From Anaerolineales bacterium (GTDB lineage: Bacteria; Chloroflexota; Anaerolineae; Anaerolineales; Villigracilaceae), in NCBI GenBank assembly GCA_014379595.1, contig JACMLM010000035.1, positions 124,001 through 188,000 on the forward strand: 64,000 nucleotides of DNA, in the 5' to 3' direction. Each line of letters opens with the position of its first letter. Position 1 is the first letter of the stretch. This document shows positions 60,061-64,000 of the stretch, one piece after another. Below the pieces are notes generated by a model. The model had not been told where the DNA came from and ran no database searches. It saw only the letters and a list, made by a program, of their open reading frames with translations. The position numbers and the translations under genes are program-made.

Positions 60061-60917
60061 TAATCGTCACTGGATTGGCCGGACCCCTGACTCTGGCGTG
60101 CGTTGTAATGAAGCAGACCGTAACGCAGGCGCTGTGCAAATTGCTTTTGGCGAGCTGCCGGGGCTTTGAACCATGTCAATAGTGAAGCAACCAGTTTCTC
60201 GGTCGCAGCAGGATTCGGTTTCTTGGTCGTGATCTTATCCAACTTGTCATGAACATGCTTGAGAAAGTCATATTGAGCTTTAATGGCAATCGTAGTTACG
60301 ATACCGCCGCGGCTGCTAATAAAGGTATAACCTTTGAAGGAAGGGTCCAGCAGGCTGTTCAATGAAGTGAGCCATGATTTAAGATTCGCGCCTGCCAAAA
60401 ATGGCGGCTGATTCTTAAGCACCGCATCACCGAGGAAGATAATTTTTTCATCAGGCAAATGCACCCAAATGGAACCATTGGATGGGCCTGCATGATGTTC
60501 CAATAATACCGGTGAATCACTCCAGTGCAGAGTCATTTGATCGAGAAAAGAAATTTCAGGAGGAGCCCAACGCACACTGCCTAACCCGGCAATTGATTCC
60601 CAATCTGAACCTGTCTCTTCGCCTTGGGCTTTGAATGTGCTTGGGCGGGTACGAAACGTATTGGCAGTTTTTTCATGCGCGATGACAGTGCAATCCATGG
60701 CGCGTGCACCAAGTGTTCGGTCCGGATGTGCATCAAGATTGATAAGCACACGCTCCATGCCGCCACCCAGATTCATAAGCGCGGCACGCCATGAACGCGC
60801 GTCTTCAGGGGAAGGAGGCGCATCGATCTGAATTAATCCACGCGGAGTGACGATCACGCCAAGTGTTACACCTGAAAATTGATCTTCGATTTGAATATTA
60901 TTTGCTATTTCCTGCAT
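60060..60917 (-). CDS. Metallo-beta-lactamase-fold hydrolase
   Basis: A 285-residue MBL-fold protein. Instead of HxHxDH it reads LDAHPDRTLGA, although GPSNGSIWVHLPDEKIIFLGDAVL is conserved. This suggests altered or lost metal binding. ATG 60917 (CAGGAGCAGT) is preferred over 60980. First gene before asparaginase, transcribed after the sensor kinase gene. Confidence 0.8.
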   Translation of the reverse strand: MQEIANNIQIEDQFSGVTLGVIVTPRGLIQIDAPPSPEDARSWRAALMNLGGGMERVLINLDAHPDRTLGARAMDCTVIAHEKTANTFRTRPSTFKAQGEETGSDWESIAGLGSVRWAPPEISFLDQMTLHWSDSPVLLEHHAGPSNGSIWVHLPDEKIIFLGDAVLKNQPPFLAGANLKSWLTSLNSLLDPSFKGYTFISSRGGIVTTIAIKAQYDFLKHVHDKLDKITTKKPNPAATEKLVASLLTWFKAPAARQKQFAQRLRYGLLHYNARQSQGSGQSSDD

Positions 60918-60990
60918 ACTGCTCCTGAGAAAAAAAAGAAAATGATGTCTTTCGTAAACTAATAATTGCCCCTCTCCCATCGCAAGATGG

Positions 60991-63123
60991 TTAAGGTGCG
61001 GCTTCCCTCATCGTCAACCTGCCGGTCTGGCGCTTGAGCTGACCCGTGGTCTTCTTCTGTTGTGCAACAGGTAAAGTCAGCCAGAAAGTGGTGCCTTTCT
61101 CCAGCTCACTTTCCACCCAAATTTCTCCGCCATGACCTAATACAGCAAGCCGGCAAAAAGCCAGGCCAACACCAAGTCCGCCGGCTCGTTCTTTGCGGCG
61201 TAAGCGTGTGAACTTATCAAAGACACGTTCCTTATCTGCAGGTGAAATGCCAGGCCCATTATCACGTATCCAAAACTTAACAAAGGTTCCATTTCCATCT
61301 GTCTGGGCGCCGATCTCGATCAACCCGTCTGTCGGCGTGAATTTGATCGCATTCTCCAACAGGTTGATAAACACACGATGCGCCATATCCACATCAACCC
61401 AGATCAGCGGAAGCACCGTATTCACAATATTCACAATTTTTTGCTGACGTGCAGTTGCAGACGGCTCTACATCGCGAACGGATTCGCGGATCAAAGCAAG
61501 CGGGTCTACGGCATTCTGATCCACGATCTTATGACCCGATTCAAGACGATTTATATCAAGCAGAGAATTTACCAGGCGCTGAATACGAGCCGTGGAATTT
61601 CTTGCAATGGAAAGCATGGAACCAAGTGTTTCATCTTCAGGCATGATGCTGCTCATCATCTCAAGGCTTGAAACAATATTGCCGAGCGGTGAACGCAGGT
61701 CGTGATAGATCATCGAAGTCATATCATCACGCAAGGCATCCAGTTCCTTGCGCTCGGTAATATCACGCAAGATCCATTGCACAGAATCAGTCTCTTCAAA
61801 ATCCACGCGGCGCGCGTGTACTTCTACGGGAGTCGTGCCGCCGTCTGCTCTATGTAAAACGGATTCATAACTGCATTCATCGGAGCGCTTCAGGTTTTCA
61901 AAATTTAACCCTGTTTTATTCCATTTCACTTCATGCAGTTGATCCATGCTCATGGTATGCATTTGCTCACTGGTGTAACCACTCAACGTCACTGCCTGAC
62001 GGTTTGCTTCCAACACTCTGCCTTCCCAATCTGTAATGAGAATGGTATCCACGCTATCTTCGAACAATTCACGATAACGGCTGTGCGCCTTTTGTAAACG
62101 TCCTAAGAATTTTGCATTTTGGATCGTTGTTCCTGCAAGGCTACCCAAGCCTGCCATTACGACCATAGCATCCGGGTCAAAAGCTCCAGAGATCGGATTA
62201 ACCGCCTCAAGCACGCCGATCACTTTTCCCTGCGATTGGATCGGAGCAATGGCTACAGCCCGCATATCAATTCCGCCGAGCTTGTCCACTTCACTATAAC
62301 GAGGGTCCTGTTTGACAGCTGATATCACGAGTCCGTGACCTTCACTCACTACTACACCAGCTAAGCCCTGTTCGCCAGCGATTCTTTTGCCGGGAATATT
62401 GCCAGAATTATGTCCCGCCGCTGCATGAAAAACAAGGTCAGTACCGGGGTTATCAACTAAAGCCAGAGCAACAGTTTCAACTTGTAAAGCTTGCATGGTC
62501 TGATTAAGAATGCGCCGCCAGACATCTTCCATTTCCAGCGATGTGTTAATCGCAGCTGCCCCCTCCGCAAGTGCAGACATGACCCGTGCAGTCCGCTGGC
62601 TTTCAGTATACAAACGCGCATTCAAAACAGCCACACTTGCCTGATCGGCAATGGCTTGCATTAATTCCAAGTGTTCTTGATTGAATGCACCGGGGACAGA
62701 GTGCACCAGTGTAAGCACTCCAACCAACCGTTCGCGCGCCATCAACGGAACACAGACCGCTGATTTCGCTCCGCTCTTATCTATAGAATCATCTGCACGG
62801 CGCAGCCAGCGATCATCTTTACTAGTATCCGGTACCAGCGTAGCCTGACGATTCTGCACTACCCATCCAGCCAGACCGCGTTCCACAGTATCGCGTAACT
62901 GTTGAGTTGTATGTTCGTGGAGTTGTTTTCCGTACACAATGGTTGCATCTACAGGCTTGCCAAGATCATCCATCACTACAATACTGCCGCGTTCACCGCC
63001 AACATGTTGAATAGCAGCGAAAAGGAGACGCTGTAAAACCGTGCGAAGATCCAACGCAGTGGCTACTTCACGGCTAACATTCATTAATAATTCGAGCAGG
63101 GAGCGGGTACGGTCTTCAGCCAT
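60991..63123 (-). CDS. GAF-GAF-PAS sensor histidine kinase
   Basis: A 710-residue soluble sensor kinase. GAF domains at about 20-165 and 190-345, PAS at about 350-460, HisKA with the phospho-acceptor histidine in SMIYHDLRSPLGN (about 475) and HATPase (N-box LLENAIKFTP, G1 DNGPGIS, G2 GGLGVGLAF). No membrane helix and no receiver domain; no response regulator gene is nearby, so its partner is elsewhere. Stimulus unknown, but GAF domains often bind cyclic nucleotides, haem or small ligands. Confidence 0.94.
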   Translation of the reverse strand: MAEDRTRSLLELLMNVSREVATALDLRTVLQRLLFAAIQHVGGERGSIVVMDDLGKPVDATIVYGKQLHEHTTQQLRDTVERGLAGWVVQNRQATLVPDTSKDDRWLRRADDSIDKSGAKSAVCVPLMARERLVGVLTLVHSVPGAFNQEHLELMQAIADQASVAVLNARLYTESQRTARVMSALAEGAAAINTSLEMEDVWRRILNQTMQALQVETVALALVDNPGTDLVFHAAAGHNSGNIPGKRIAGEQGLAGVVVSEGHGLVISAVKQDPRYSEVDKLGGIDMRAVAIAPIQSQGKVIGVLEAVNPISGAFDPDAMVVMAGLGSLAGTTIQNAKFLGRLQKAHSRYRELFEDSVDTILITDWEGRVLEANRQAVTLSGYTSEQMHTMSMDQLHEVKWNKTGLNFENLKRSDECSYESVLHRADGGTTPVEVHARRVDFEETDSVQWILRDITERKELDALRDDMTSMIYHDLRSPLGNIVSSLEMMSSIMPEDETLGSMLSIARNSTARIQRLVNSLLDINRLESGHKIVDQNAVDPLALIRESVRDVEPSATARQQKIVNIVNTVLPLIWVDVDMAHRVFINLLENAIKFTPTDGLIEIGAQTDGNGTFVKFWIRDNGPGISPADKERVFDKFTRLRRKERAGGLGVGLAFCRLAVLGHGGEIWVESELEKGTTFWLTLPVAQQKKTTGQLKRQTGRLTMREAAP

Positions 63124-63186
63124 AACTTATAAAATCATACTACAAAATATATTCAATTCAAGCTTAAAGATGAAGTATAGTCCTTT

Positions 63187-63195
63187 TGGTACAAT
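63187..63195 (+). promoter_or_regulatory. Extended -10 promoter, probable leaderless start
   Basis: TGG followed by TACAAT. The ATG of the HAD gene is 6 nt after the hexamer, so the start site would coincide with it, giving a leaderless mRNA. No Shine-Dalgarno is visible. Confidence 0.55.
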
Positions 63196-63201
63196 TGCGC
63201 C

Positions 63202-63867
63202 ATGTCCCTTGACTTAACCCGCATAAAAGCCCTTTGTTTTGACGTAGATGGAACACTTAGTGATACCGATGACCTCTACGCACAAAAAGTCTCTGGATTT
63301 TTTCCAAGTTTCCTGTTCAAAGACCGCGATCTTACGGCACGCCGCTTTGTGATGTGGGCCGAAGCGCCCGGCAACGCTTTACTTGGTTTTGCTGATAGAT
63401 TTGGCATTGATGATGAAATGATCGCAATTATTCACTGGTTGTCCCGCTATCTTAGACGATCATCAAAGAAATTTATGCTTATCCCCGGCGTAGATGATAT
63501 GCTCAAGCAGCTGCATGGGCGTTATCCGATGGCGGTGGTCAGTGCACGTGATGAACGCACCACATTGGATTTCCTTGAACAATTCGACCTTGTTAAATAT
63601 TTTGACGTGATCGTTACAGGTTTATCAGCAGCCTATACCAAGCCCTATCCTGACCCTGTCCTGCTCGCTGCAAAATTGATGAAGGTCTCCCCCGAGAACT
63701 GTTTAATGATCGGAGACACTACTGTAGATATACGCGCAGGCAAGTCAGCTGGCACTCAAACGGTGGGAGTGTTGTGTGGTTTTGGTGAAGAAGCTGAGTT
63801 AAATCAAATGGGTGCGAATATGATCTTGAAAGATACCCCAAAGTTACTTGAAATTTTAATACTATAG
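63202..63867 (+). CDS. HAD-family phosphatase
   Basis: A 221-residue HAD hydrolase. Motif I FDVDGTLSDTD (about 13-23), motif II VVSARDE, motif III TKPYPDP (lysine) and motif IV MIGDTTVDIRAGKSAGTQTVGV. A helical cap is at about 20-80. Similar to phosphoglycolate or beta-phosphoglucomutase-like proteins, but substrate unknown. Its TAG overlaps the palindrome at 63862-63894. Confidence 0.92.
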   Translation: MSLDLTRIKALCFDVDGTLSDTDDLYAQKVSGFFPSFLFKDRDLTARRFVMWAEAPGNALLGFADRFGIDDEMIAIIHWLSRYLRRSSKKFMLIPGVDDMLKQLHGRYPMAVVSARDERTTLDFLEQFDLVKYFDVIVTGLSAAYTKPYPDPVLLAAKLMKVSPENCLMIGDTTVDIRAGKSAGTQTVGVLCGFGEEAELNQMGANMILKDTPKLLEILIL

Positions 63868-63894
63868 GGACACAGCGACGCTGTGTCCCTATAG
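63862..63894. repeat. Perfect palindrome, TAGGGACACAGCG type, copy 2
   Basis: CTATAGGGACACAGCG / CGCTGTGTCCCTATAG around one A. The core is identical to the copy at 38236-38272. It starts inside the HAD stop region and lies 3 nt before the stop of the ABC exporter gene (convergent), so it may stop both transcripts. Confidence 0.88.
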
Positions 63895-63897
63895 AAA

Positions 63898-64000
63898 TTA
63901 CAAAACTGCTTCCACTTCTTCCTGCTTTTTGAATTGACTCATATATAAATCGTAATAGAAACCTTTTTTCGCAAGTAGTTCCTCATGCTTGCCGCGCTCG
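63898..64000 (-). CDS. ABC exporter, C-terminal fragment
   Basis: Only the last 34 residues, ERGKHEELLAKKGFYYDLYM and following, are in the window. GKHEELL followed by YYDLYMSQF is the end of the nucleotide-binding domain of MsbA/LmrA-type half-transporters. The gene begins beyond position 64000. Substrate unknown. Confidence 0.8.
   Translation of the reverse strand, partial: ERGKHEELLAKKGFYYDLYMSQFKKQEEVEAVL

Overview
The window looks like chromosomal DNA of an uncultured or little-studied Chloroflexota bacterium, most likely class Anaerolineae. This is inferred, not proven. The base composition is moderate. The protein repertoire fits: a DUF2277 protein, paired MsrP/MsrQ, BtuFCD and RibXY-type transporters under riboswitches, VWA/FHA/PP2C signalling proteins and GAF-PAS kinases. 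The spacers are crowded with palindromic repeats. No rRNA, tRNA, phage, plasmid or CRISPR locus was seen. Nearly all of the sequence is ordinary housekeeping and transport genes, with about 66 protein genes supported.

Layout. 1-1842: two glycosyltransferases, the first cut by the window edge. 1933-7232: nucleotide metabolism (two deoxynucleoside kinases around aspartate carbamoyltransferase), a nucleotidyltransferase-fold protein and an EamA transporter with a His-rich tail. 7440-10931: extracytoplasmic redox proteins (DsbA-like, MsrP/MsrQ, thioredoxin-like lipoprotein). 11007-18161: MFS exporter, STAS protein, S51 peptidase, ComEC, ZIP transporter, PlsY. 18253-25548: a minus-strand run of xpt, HIT, guaA, two paralogous membrane proteins, a VWA/FHA protein and a PP2C phosphatase. 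25681-31681: maf, penicillin-binding protein, rsgA, holB, DUF2277, hydrolase. 31798-33915: an A+T-rich ABC-ATPase/TOPRIM gene, the best anti-phage defence candidate. 34028-44517: a stretch rich in cis-regulatory RNA: a riboflavin-type ABC transporter under an FMN riboswitch, valS under a T-box, and a cobalamin transporter under a B12 riboswitch. 44552-63867: a trimethylamine-dehydrogenase-like flavoenzyme, a second MFS exporter, small enzymes, folK, an endonuclease III homologue, asparaginase and a large hybrid sensor kinase. The window ends inside an ABC exporter gene.

The least expected content is the repeat load. (1) Tandem arrays with a 7-nt (sometimes 7-8 or 8-nt) period occur at six places. 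Four of them switch to the complementary motif in the middle, so the array is an inverted repeat of degenerate heptamers. One is exactly 63 nt (9 x 7) and lies in frame inside valS. (2) A 51-69 nt Y-shaped element (outer stem GGAGT/ACTCC, two inner hairpins) occurs four times: in two spacers, inside the variable arm of the FMN riboswitch, and in frame inside the flavoenzyme gene. (3) A 93-97 nt element with TCATTGCGAG ends occurs twice; one copy supplies the start codon of rsgA and the other splits ribX from ribY. (4) Short perfect palindromes such as TAGGGACACAGCG end several genes. These elements have been accommodated in genes, regulatory RNAs and terminators, and deserve a genome-wide survey.
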